Of a DNA stretch of 6,073 bases, positions 1 through 5,469 are shown in pieces. Each line of letters starts with the position of its first letter. Position 1 is the stretch's first letter. Origin of the DNA: Desulfocorpusculum sp964414345 (GTDB lineage Bacteria > Desulfobacterota > Desulfocorpusculales > Desulfocorpusculum); assembly GCA_964414345.1 (NCBI GenBank), contig CAYPWF010000121.1:1-6073 (forward strand), read 5' to 3'. Under the pieces are notes generated by a model. That model ran no database searches and was not told the origin of the DNA. It saw only the letters and a list, made by a program, of their open reading frames with translations. The position numbers and the translations under genes are program-made.

Positions 1-239
1 CCAACCTTGTCTTCCTCACGCTGGAGATCCTCCGCCCTCGACTCCTGCAACGCCTTGAGCAAACCAGCTCCTTTGAGCGTGCCGCTTATTCTCTGAAAGT
101 AGTCCCTGTTCAGTGGACAAAGCACGATCTCTCCGTTACGCTCCTCCACGCGGAGCTTCGTCCCTTTCTTGATCCCCAGGCGATGTCGGATTTCGGCGGG
201 TATGACCACCTGCCCTTTCACAGTCACCGAAGTTTCCAT
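1..239 (-). CDS. VapB/AbrB-type antitoxin (SpoVT-AbrB/MazE fold), 3' end outside the window
   Basis: The minus strand reads 79 codons from an ATG at 239-237 to the window edge without a stop. The product starts METSVTVKGQVVIPAEIRHR and continues with LGIKKGTKLRVEERNGEIVL, the swapped-hairpin AbrB/MazE DNA-binding domain (residues 1 to about 42). The key features are the KGQVVIPAEIR motif and the G-x-K-x-G-x-x-L-x-V turn. Residues 45-79 are charged and helical, as expected for the toxin-binding tail of VapB-like antitoxins. Such proteins bind their own promoter and neutralise a toxin, usually a PIN-domain RNase (VapC) encoded just downstream. That gene would lie left of position 1 and cannot be seen. 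An AGGGG ribosome-binding site stands a few bases before the ATG and a promoter lies at 269-297. The domain call is firm; the toxin partner is inferred. Confidence 0.85.
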   Translation of the reverse strand, partial: METSVTVKGQVVIPAEIRHRLGIKKGTKLRVEERNGEIVLCPLNRDYFQRISGTLKGAGLLKALQESRAEDLQREEDKV

Positions 240-268
240 TGTAGCCCCTGGTATGACACGTCTTTTTT

Positions 269-297
269 AGTATACCTGGCCGTCGGAAGTAAGACAA
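269..297 (-). promoter_or_regulatory. sigma70-like promoter of the antitoxin gene
   Basis: On the minus strand, a TTGTCT -35 element (297-292) is separated by exactly 17 bases from a TATACT -10 element (274-269), which matches TATAAT at five of six positions. The -10 lies about 30 bases upstream of the antitoxin ATG. The -10 sits in one end of a short inverted repeat, GGTAT (250-254) and ATACC (272-276) on the plus strand. This could be where the antitoxin or toxin-antitoxin complex represses its own transcription. The promoter is read directly from the sequence; the operator role is inferred. Confidence 0.6.
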
Positions 298-307
298 TAT
301 CTCGGCT

Positions 308-720
308 TCATCCCATGGCAAGTCCTCCTTGGAGATTCTCTTTGCCCCCGGGCAGTCTCGCACGCATGCCCTGCGAAACACCCTCGCGGACAAACTCGCC
401 CCAAGCCTAAACGCTCCTTGCTCGTCTGCTCCTAACCGGAAAGCACGTACGCACGGTCCGTCCATCCGCACTGGAGCTTCCCAATCCCAACTGCATGTCC
501 GCCCCGACACAACCGGCCCAAATCGTTCACGTCCTGGACAAGTCCAGCCTGCAGGGGGCTGAGGTGAAGCGGACAAGCTCACCAAAATAGGAGTCTTCCT
601 CGCAAAGGATGGACTTGTAGCGATTCTGGAAAAGGGGACCGTAATCTGGCGCTTCTCGATGCCGCGCACCATCACGTGGTGCAGGATTCAAGGTGCATCC
701 AGTCTCCCTTGCCTGGGCAA
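308..720 (-). pseudogene. Decayed REP-associated tyrosine transposase (RAYT, IS200-like Y1 transposase)
   Basis: Read on the minus strand, this stretch holds consecutive pieces of one RAYT protein in different frames. From 720: PRQGRLDAP, an in-frame TGA at 690-688, then ILHHVMVRGIEKRQI, the family's N-terminus. From about 643 in another frame: YGPLFQNRYKSILCEEDSYF followed by GELVR. From 569 in a third frame: LHLSPLQAGLVQDVNDLGRL, then a GGHAVGIGK and AYVLS stretch ending at a TAG (434-432). From about 406: AWGEFVREGVSQG, ending at 310-308. Intact family members have roughly 70-80 residues between the RGIEKRQI and YGPLFQNRYKS segments, including the HUH metal-binding motif and the catalytic tyrosine. 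Those residues are absent, so this copy cannot transpose. The gene appears to start at TTG (720-718) where relatives have ATG. Family membership rests on recognition of the family's conserved motifs. Confidence 0.82.
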
Positions 721-779
721 AGTCCCCCATTGCCACGAGGAGGCTTCATGGGGAAAGCGCCCAGGGGCACAAAAAAAGC

Positions 780-825
780 TTGACATGAAGATAGGCCGCG
801 TGCTAATTGTTATGTAGTCGCAATT
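780..825 (+). promoter_or_regulatory. Promoter and candidate Fur-family operator in front of fur
   Basis: A perfect TTGACA -35 lies at 780-785. The -10 is less clear: GCTAAT at 802-807 (16-bp spacing) is the best candidate. Overlapping it is an inverted repeat, AATTG (805-809) and CAATT (821-825), separated by 11 bases. A closely similar repeat precedes feoB (1295-1315). A Fur-type repressor bound here would cover the -10 and start site, which fits autoregulation. The hexamer and repeat are visible; operator function is inferred. Confidence 0.5.
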
Positions 826-850
826 TCAACTGGAAGACAGGAACTCGAAA

Positions 851-1279
851 ATGAGCTTGAGAGAGATATCTCGTTTTCGAGACTATCTCAAAGACCAGGG
901 GTTCAAGTGGACTCCTGAGAGGGAGAAGGTCCTGAAGGAGGCGTTGATCCTGGAAGGCCACTTCGAGGCTGACGAGCTAGTCTATCGTCTGAGGAGGAAA
1001 GGGATTCGAGTATCAAAGGCCACCGTGTATAGGACCCTTCCACTTCTGGTAAAGGCTGGCTTTATCAAAGAGGTCATCCACGGGGAGAAACATCTCCATT
1101 ACGAGCATGTGCACGGGAATAGTCGTCATGATCACCTCATCTGTCTCGGATGCGGGAAGATCATTGAGTTCGAGGACGGAGCCATCAGAGAGCTAGAAGA
1201 GAGAATCTGCCGGGAAAGGAAATTCCGACCTGAGAAAGTGCTCGTCGAGATCTATGGGTATTGTGAAGGGTGCAAGTGA
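851..1279 (+). CDS. fur: Fur-family transcriptional repressor
   Basis: The 142-residue product has the normal length and layout of Fur-family metalloregulators. A winged-helix DNA-binding domain spans about residues 5-85, with the recognition helix in VSKATVYRTLPLLVKAGFI (54-72). The C-terminal dimerisation domain follows. Metal ligands are visible: His37 in GHFEADEL, a His-rich region (HLHYEHVHG, then H93 and H95 in RHDHLICLGCGK), and Glu106. The two structural-zinc pairs C98-x2-C101 and C138-x2-C141 are both intact. An AGGA ribosome-binding site precedes the ATG by about 8 bases. The gene lies 55 bases upstream of feoB and probably represses it and itself when Fe(II) is plentiful. Fur, PerR and Zur cannot be separated securely by sequence alone; the ferrous-iron context favours Fur. 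The family call is very safe, the metal less so. Confidence 0.93.
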   Translation: MSLREISRFRDYLKDQGFKWTPEREKVLKEALILEGHFEADELVYRLRRKGIRVSKATVYRTLPLLVKAGFIKEVIHGEKHLHYEHVHGNSRHDHLICLGCGKIIEFEDGAIRELEERICRERKFRPEKVLVEIYGYCEGCK

Positions 1280-1294
1280 TTTTTTTTGAGGAAC

Positions 1295-1315
1295 AATTGA
1301 GACTGAGGCGCAATC
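1295..1315 (+). promoter_or_regulatory. Candidate Fur-family operator in front of feoB
   Basis: This 21-bp imperfect palindrome has ATTG and CAAT outer arms and extra inner symmetry (CTGAG in the centre). It shares AATTGnnAnnnAGnCGCAAT with the repeat at 805-825 upstream of fur. It ends 19 bases before the feoB start and just before its ribosome-binding site, so bound protein could block transcription of the feo genes. The match between the two sites is seen directly; recognition by the adjacent Fur protein is inferred. Confidence 0.5.
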
Positions 1316-1334
1316 ACTAGAAAGGAGAAACGGG

Positions 1335-2483
1335 ATGGGCTTGGCTGTTCACATCCTGGAGCGGCTGCACTGGAGGGAGCGCCGCGCAAAGCAGGCTCAC
1401 ATCTCGGAAAAGGAGAAAAAGAGGGTCGCCCTTGTGGGAAGCCCCAACGTGGGGAAGAGCGTTCTGTTCCATAGGCTCACTGGGGCATATGTTACGGTCT
1501 CCAACTACCCCGGCACCACCGTTGAGGTGTACAGGGCCATGGGCACAATCCGAGAGGAAGCCTTCGAGTTCATAGACACCCCGGGGATGTACTCCTTGCT
1601 CCCCATCACTGAGGAGGAGAGGGTGGCCCGATCGATCCTGCTGCGAGAGAGCCCGGATCTGATACTCCACGTGGTGGATGCCAAGAATCTGGAACGCATG
1701 CTTCCCCTCACGCTCCAGCTTCTGGAGACCGGGCTTCCTGTGATCCTCGTACTGAACATCATGGACGAGGCAGAGAGGCTAGGTGTCCGATTCGATCTCT
1801 CCGCACTGAGAAAGAATTTAAGGATTCCTGTGATCGCCACAGTCTCTACCACCGGCCAGGGCATAGAGGAGCTGAAAAGGGCTATTCTTGAGGCACCCAG
1901 AGGTTCGCATCCTTCTCATGTGCACTACGAGGGGCCCCTTGAGGAGCTGCTGGGCCGCGTGGAGGCCATGCTCGAGGGGGCTTACCCCATCTCCCGGAGA
2001 AGCCTGGTTGCCCTGCTCCTTCAGGGCGACCATGAGGCCACGGCCCTTGCGGCCGAAAAGGAGAGAGACTTCCCCCAGATCGCCTCCCTGCTGGAAGGTC
2101 TCAAGAGCCGCTTTCCCCATCCCATCTCCTATGAGCTGGCTTTGGCAAGACAGCGCCTTGCATCGCGGCTTGTTCGAGAGGCCGCTGGATTCTCTCCAGG
2201 GGTGGCACAGGGTTGGGTGGAGTGGCTCAGCCGCAGGATGATCTCCCCCTGGACAGGGATACCCATTCTCCTGGCGGTTCTGTACTACGGAGTCTACTGG
2301 TTCGTGGGGGACTTCGGGGCAGGTGTGCTGGTGGATTTCCTGGAAGGGACGCTCTTCGAGGAGAACATCAATCCCTGGGTCACAGACCTGGTGGTATCGG
2401 TCCTTCCGTGGAAGCCCTTGCAGGATCTCTTGGTCGGTGAGTACGGCGTGATCACCCTTGGGTTCGGTACGCGGTTGCCCTGA
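1335..2483 (+). CDS. feoB: Ferrous iron transporter FeoB, N-terminal part (GTPase domain and start of membrane domain; frameshifted)
   Basis: FeoB imports Fe(II) across the inner membrane. This frame encodes its cytoplasmic GTPase with all G motifs: G1 GSPNVGKS (35-42), G2 Thr in NYPGTTVE (57-64), G3 DTPG (81-84), G4 NIMD (141-144) and G5 STTGQG (171-176). A helical spacer and the first membrane segments follow (about 300-375), up to LLVGEYGVITLG. Then the frame breaks: FGTRLP and a TGA (2481-2483) replace the expected continuation. The missing text is present in the next frame as YAVALILPIVATF (2468-2506) and then in a third frame (see 2458-3348). Two one-base losses explain this. AAGGAG at 1322-1327 gives the ATG a proper ribosome-binding site. 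The protein begins with about 28 residues before the GTPase, a little longer than usual. Rejoined, it would be near 670 residues, a normal FeoB size. Confidence 0.93.
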   Translation: MGLAVHILERLHWRERRAKQAHISEKEKKRVALVGSPNVGKSVLFHRLTGAYVTVSNYPGTTVEVYRAMGTIREEAFEFIDTPGMYSLLPITEEERVARSILLRESPDLILHVVDAKNLERMLPLTLQLLETGLPVILVLNIMDEAERLGVRFDLSALRKNLRIPVIATVSTTGQGIEELKRAILEAPRGSHPSHVHYEGPLEELLGRVEAMLEGAYPISRRSLVALLLQGDHEATALAAEKERDFPQIASLLEGLKSRFPHPISYELALARQRLASRLVREAAGFSPGVAQGWVEWLSRRMISPWTGIPILLAVLYYGVYWFVGDFGAGVLVDFLEGTLFEENINPWVTDLVVSVLPWKPLQDLLVGEYGVITLGFGTRLP

Positions 2484-3348
2484 TACTGCCCATTGTGGCA
2501 ACTTTTTGCTCGTCTTCTCCCTCCTGGAGGACACGGGGTACCTGCCCAGGCTGTCCCTGCTCATGGATCGGGTCTTCAAGGCCTTCGGGCTTACGGGCAG
2601 GGCCGTGGTCCCCATGGTCCTGGGCTTGGGCTGCGATACCATGGCCACCATGGTGACCAGAACGCTGCCCACTTTGCGTGAGCGGGTGATCGCCACCCTT
2701 CTCCTCGCCCTCGCCGTGCCATGTTCGGCTCAACTGGGCGTGATCCTGGGCCTGTTCGAGGGCAGCGTCACCGGGCTATGGATCTGGCTGGGGGTGGTCG
2801 CGTTCGTCTTTCTCCTCGTCGGGTTTCTCTCCAGCAAGGTCATGCCCGGTGAGAGGCCCTCCTTCTACATGGAGATCCCCCCTCTGCGCCTCCCAAGGGC
2901 CGCCAACGTGCTGGTCAAGACATACAGCCGCGTGCATTGGTACTTCAAGGAGATTTTCCCCATGTTCATCCTGGCCAGCATCTTCATCTGGATGGGCCAG
3001 ATCACGGGGCTTTTCGGCCTGGTTGTGATCGCCTTGGAGCATCCGGTCAGGCTAATCGGTCTTCCCGACCAAGCTGCAGTGGCATTTCTCTTTGGTTTCT
3101 TCAGAAGGGACTACGGCGCCGCAGGTTTCTACGACATGAAGCAGATGGGTCTCCTGGGGGACGCGCAACTGGTGGTGGCCGCGGTAACCCTGACCCTGTT
3201 CGTGCCGTGTGTGGCCCAGTTCCTCATGAATGTCAAGGAGAGGGGGGCAAGGGTAGGGATCGGACTCTTTCTTTTTGTCCTGATCTTCTCTTTCGGGACG
3301 GGATACACGGTCAACCTGATTATGAGATCCCTGGGGGTGGGCCAATGA
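2458..3348 (+). CDS. feoB: Ferrous iron transporter FeoB, C-terminal part (membrane domain; out of frame with the N-terminal part)
   Basis: True FeoB sequence in this frame starts at about 2506 (LLVFSLLEDTGYLPR). Residues read upstream of that are not FeoB-like, and the nominal TTG start at 2458 has no ribosome-binding site. ATG 2563 is the first in-frame ATG. The segment carries both conserved Gate-like regions: VLGLGCDTMATMVTRTL with VPCSAQLGV, and FLFGFFRRDYGAAGFYDM with FVPCVAQFL. These include the Cys residues thought to line the Fe(II) path, plus about seven hydrophobic membrane stretches. The FeoB_C linker (PSFYMEIPPLRLPRA, then W-YFKEIFPMF) is complete and the stop at 3346-3348 is natural. 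Its stop overlaps the ATG of the zinc-ribbon gene (ATGA at 3345-3348). Nothing here looks decayed apart from the two frame breaks. Confidence 0.9.
   Translation: MGSVRGCPDTAHCGNFLLVFSLLEDTGYLPRLSLLMDRVFKAFGLTGRAVVPMVLGLGCDTMATMVTRTLPTLRERVIATLLLALAVPCSAQLGVILGLFEGSVTGLWIWLGVVAFVFLLVGFLSSKVMPGERPSFYMEIPPLRLPRAANVLVKTYSRVHWYFKEIFPMFILASIFIWMGQITGLFGLVVIALEHPVRLIGLPDQAAVAFLFGFFRRDYGAAGFYDMKQMGLLGDAQLVVAAVTLTLFVPCVAQFLMNVKERGARVGIGLFLFVLIFSFGTGYTVNLIMRSLGVGQ
2463..2508 (+). other. Double frameshift inside feoB
   Basis: Protein homology passes through three frames within about 45 bases. GEYGVITLGFG is read in the first frame up to about 2467. YAVALILPIVATF is read one base earlier from 2468. LLVFSLLEDTGY is read two bases earlier from 2506. 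One base appears to be missing in or next to GGTTCGG (2461-2467) and another in the T5 run at 2503-2507. With both bases restored the reading is GFG-YAVALILPIVATF-LLVF, a standard FeoB membrane segment. Homopolymer miscalls or recent gene damage both fit. Confidence 0.88.
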
Positions 3349-3518
3349 GATGTCCTTTTTGCGGGAGAGAGTTCGAGGAGGGACAGGCCCGGAAGGGATG
3401 CACCGTCTGCCCCTTCGCAAAGGGTTGTCAGATGCTCCGCTGTCCCCACTGCGGATACGAGATGCCCCGGGAGCCTGAATGGATCAAACGCTTGAAATCA
3501 TGGAGGAGGAGGAAATGA
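3345..3518 (+). CDS. Small seven-cysteine zinc-ribbon protein of the feo operon
   Basis: This 57-residue protein begins MRCPFCGREFEEGQ. It has paired cysteines C3-x2-C6, C19-x2-C22 and C33-x2-C36 (CPFC, CTVC, CPHC) and a lone C28, followed by a basic tail (KRLKSWRRRK). The CPxC knuckles suggest one or two bound metal ions, probably zinc, though Fe binding is conceivable. There is no signal peptide or membrane segment, so it should be cytoplasmic. Its ATG overlaps the feoB stop, and its own TGA overlaps the feoA ATG (3515-3518), so it is almost certainly co-translated with both. Cys-rich small proteins are known in other feo operons (FeoC and similar), but this one lacks a visible winged helix. 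A role as an adaptor or metal sensor for FeoB is inference. The small size and overlaps support it being real. Confidence 0.82.
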   Translation: MRCPFCGREFEEGQARKGCTVCPFAKGCQMLRCPHCGYEMPREPEWIKRLKSWRRRK

Positions 3519-3853
3519 AACTCACAAAGCGAGCGAAGGAGATACTGGAGACCATGGGAGTGGGTATCGTGGAGGAGGAAAAGGCGAGTCTCCCACTGGG
3601 CCTGGCCGAAAGAGAGGTCTCACAGTTGGTTTGCCGGCTGAAGGAGCTCAAGGCGAATGAGAGAGGGACCATAGCCTATCTGGCCACCGAGGACGAGGGA
3701 CGGCTCCGAAAGCTCATGGCCATGGGAGCCATGCCCGGCCTCAAGATCGCCATGATCCAAAAGTTCCCCTCCTATGTCTTCAAGGTTGGGGAAACTCAGT
3801 TCGCCATTGATGAGGAGATGGCGGAAGGTATCTACGTGCGCTTGGAGAGGTGA
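3515..3853 (+). CDS. feoA: FeoA-domain protein with N-terminal helical extension
   Basis: The 112-residue product carries a FeoA (SH3-like) domain at about residues 43-111. Its features include LKANERGTIAYL, the RLRKLMAMGAMPGLKIAM core with the G-x-x-P-G turn, and GETQFAIDEEMAEGIYVRL. FeoA is a small cytoplasmic partner of FeoB, thought to bind its GTPase or membrane domain and support transport. The first 42 residues (MKLTKRAKEILETMGVGIVE onward) are an extra mostly helical region not found in minimal 75-85-residue FeoA. It recalls the start of winged-helix regulators but is too short to be one. ATG 3515 is chosen because GGAGGAGG lies just upstream and it overlaps the preceding stop. In-frame ATGs at 3479 and 3500 are possible but would overlap more. 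It ends 11 bases before the next gene. Confidence 0.9.
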   Translation: MKLTKRAKEILETMGVGIVEEEKASLPLGLAEREVSQLVCRLKELKANERGTIAYLATEDEGRLRKLMAMGAMPGLKIAMIQKFPSYVFKVGETQFAIDEEMAEGIYVRLER

Positions 3854-3864
3854 GGAGGTTGAAG

Positions 3865-4689
3865 ATGAGGCTGAGTCTGGTCGTGGAAAGAACGTGTCTC
3901 TGTGCATATGGGATTTCCGCTATTGTTCGAGACATGGGGGTGTTCCTTCTTGCCCAGGCATTGGTGGTTCTCTTTTGTCTTCCTGCTTTTGCCGCTCACC
4001 CGTTGATTACCGACGATGCGGCCACTCAGGGTGAAGGGAAGTTTCAGATCGAGGTGAACGGCGGATACTCTCATGATGACCACAGCTGGGCCACGGAGGA
4101 CAGTTTCGAGATAGAGACCATTGTCAGTTATGGGGTTTTGGACAACATGGACCTTGTGGCAGGCGTTCCCTACCTACACGTGAGGACCAAGGAGCGGGGA
4201 TCCAGGAGTTCGCAGGCCGGGGTGTCCGACGTGTCGGTGGAGCTGAAATGGAGGTTCTTCGAGGAGTGGGGTTGGAGCCTCGCCCTCAAACCAGGAATCA
4301 CGATCCCAACCGGGGACCGAGATAAGGGCCTGGGCTCAGGCAGGGTCTCGCCATCCCTGTTCTTGATCACCACCAAGGAAATAGAAGCGTGGGCCTTTCA
4401 TCTCAATTTCGGCTATCTCAGAAACGAAAACGCTGTTGGAGAAAAAGAGGACCTCTGGCATGCCTCCATGGCCTCTGAGTGGGAGTTGGTGAAGGATTTG
4501 AGGGCCGTGGCCAATGTGGGAGTGGAGCGGGCTTCCCAAAGGGACTCCGCGACTCCCGCAGCCTTTATCCTGGGCGGGCTCATCTACTCCCTGAGAGAGA
4601 ATCTGGATGTGGATCTGGGTGTGAAAAAAGGCCTCACCAAATCAGAGGGAGACTACTCGATCCTGGCAGGTATTGCTTGGAGGTTTTAG
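3865..4689 (+). CDS. Outer-membrane beta-barrel-like protein (resembles the MetA-pathway/transporter family)
   Basis: The 274-residue product has a hydrophobic export signal (GVFLLAQALVVLFCLPAFA, cleaved after AFA) and a mature start HPLITDDAATQGEGKFQIEV. That start is typical of a family of outer-membrane transporter-like proteins often labelled phenol MetA-pathway related. The rest alternates short amphipathic strands (ELKWRFFEEWGWSLALKPGI, FHLNFGYLRNE, FILGGLIYSL) and ends in a terminal phenylalanine (GIAWRF), the classic BamA-recognised barrel signal. ATG 3865 is preferred: AGGAGG (3853-3858) stands six bases before it. This leaves an unusually long 23-residue stretch before the signal core; ATG 3934 would trim it but lacks a ribosome-binding site. 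It follows feoA by 11 bases, so it is probably in the feo operon. Substrate is unknown; iron entry across the outer membrane is only a suggestion from context. Confidence 0.75.
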   Translation: MRLSLVVERTCLCAYGISAIVRDMGVFLLAQALVVLFCLPAFAAHPLITDDAATQGEGKFQIEVNGGYSHDDHSWATEDSFEIETIVSYGVLDNMDLVAGVPYLHVRTKERGSRSSQAGVSDVSVELKWRFFEEWGWSLALKPGITIPTGDRDKGLGSGRVSPSLFLITTKEIEAWAFHLNFGYLRNENAVGEKEDLWHASMASEWELVKDLRAVANVGVERASQRDSATPAAFILGGLIYSLRENLDVDLGVKKGLTKSEGDYSILAGIAWRF

Positions 4690-4751
4690 ATGGCGGGAGA
4701 TTTTGGAGGCGCTAAGCCCCAAACCAATATCCATGAAAGGAGGTTCATGAA

Positions 4752-5214
4752 ATGAGTGTCACATGGAGGAGCGCTATCTACTCGTCAGTTTTGGTCTTTC
4801 TTCTCGCTCTGTCATGCGCCTACGCCGGAGGAGGTTGGGTATAAGGCGCAGATCAAGCCCATCTTCGACGCAAAATGTTTGGCCTGCCACGGCTCGACCT
4901 CGCCAGAGTATCCCGAGTTCAAAAGCGAGATGGAAAACTATACGCGAGAAAACAAGGGCCCCAGGATGGACAGCTACACCTACCTGATATTTTTCGTTGG
5001 ATGGCCGGACATGGGCGCCATCATGAGAAGGCTAGATGACGGCAAGAACACTAGGGATGGAAAACCGGGCAACATGTACCAATATCTCGGCAATACAGAG
5101 GAGGAGCGACAGGAAAACCTGGCGATCTTCAAACGCTGGGTCGGGAACTGGACCCTCAAGCGATGGCGAGAGATATCCCAAGAGGAGCTCAAGGCCATAA
5201 AGGTCCGGTACTAG
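4752..5214 (+). CDS. Secreted monoheme c-type cytochrome (frameshifted after the signal peptide)
   Basis: AAAGGAGG (4736-4743) precedes ATG 4752, which opens a clear signal peptide: MSVTWRSAI, a hydrophobic core SSVLVFLLALSC, then AYA. That frame stops at 4842-4844. The mature protein continues one base later as EEVGYKAQIKPIFDAKCLAC, giving one CxxCH heme site (CLACH, about residues 42-46 of the joined protein). The rest (FFVGWPDMGAIMRRLDDGK, GNMYQYLG, FKRWVGNWTLKRW) ends naturally at 5214. Removing one G near 4827-4828 joins AYA directly to EEVGYKAQ, a perfect signal-peptidase site, in a protein of about 153 residues. A GTG at 4756 opens the downstream frame directly but would give no signal peptide. 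Covalent haem would be attached in the periplasm. Methionines in GPRMDSY or GNMYQY are possible axial ligands. The electron partner is unknown. Confidence 0.82.
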
Positions 5215-5286
5215 ACCTCCACCAGTGCATCCTTTGAGGATTGTAAGGCTGACGCCTTTCCAAGATCTCTTGCTGCGGAGGAGCAA

Positions 5287-5322
5287 CTAAACTACTACCG
5301 CCTAAAGGCGGTAGTAGTTTAG
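5287..5322. terminator. Perfect 16-bp hairpin, likely terminator between convergent genes
   Basis: CTAAACTACTACCGCC (5287-5302) and its exact complement (5307-5322) flank a TAAA loop. It lies 72 bases after the cytochrome stop. The plus-side tail is only TCTTT, and there is no strong U-run on either side, so intrinsic termination may be partial. On the minus strand one arm encodes LNYYR of the short ORF, and that ORF's TAG lies at the loop. A REP-like element or the end of an IS200/IS605 relic are alternatives, but no transposase is adjacent. Confidence 0.55.
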
Positions 5323-5469
5323 TCTTTGGGCCCCCTCAAGATCCTTGGGCTTAGCAAACTGGCTCCCGGCTTTCTTGCTGGCCTCTGCCGCAAGTCGTTT
5401 TACAGACTGTTGGCCCCCAAGGGTCCTCTCAGCCCAGGCGATCTTCTCTCCCTTTCGATGGTCTGTCAT
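5302..5469 (-). CDS. Short hypothetical protein or gene remnant, family not recognised
   Basis: The minus strand from ATG 5469-5467 to TAG 5304-5302 encodes 55 residues starting MTDHRKGEKIAWAERTLGG. The sequence is helical and charged (VKRLAAEASKKAGSQFAKPK) with codon choice (AAG, GAG, GCC) like its neighbours, and so looks coding. There is no good ribosome-binding site and a TGA stands four codons upstream. The frame next to it contains GKAALLRGIALYDGR ending just before this ATG, so the ORF may be the tail of a longer gene broken by a frameshift. It ends within the 5287-5322 hairpin, convergent with the cytochrome gene. I do not recognise the family; a decayed gene is as likely as a real small protein. 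Confidence 0.38.
   Translation of the reverse strand: MTDHRKGEKIAWAERTLGGQQSVKRLAAEASKKAGSQFAKPKDLEGAQRLNYYRL

Noticed and set aside
136..675. 179-codon minus-strand open frame
   Set aside because: Only its first residues (MVRGIEKRQI) are RAYT-like; the rest is the wrong frame of the RAYT relic and then runs antisense-frame through the antitoxin gene.
666..682. GCACCA / TGGTGC inverted repeat as a REP element
   Set aside because: It falls in the RAYT coding remnant (HHVMV codons), has 6-bp arms and lacks the rest of a REP unit.
1818..2696. 292-codon open frame opposite feoB
   Set aside because: It is the complement of well-conserved FeoB codons and has no recognisable motif; long shadows are common at this GC content.
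2937..3344. Upstream extension of the zinc-ribbon frame into feoB
   Set aside because: It overlaps clear FeoB membrane sequence in another frame; the ATG at 3345 with the ATGA overlap is the natural start.
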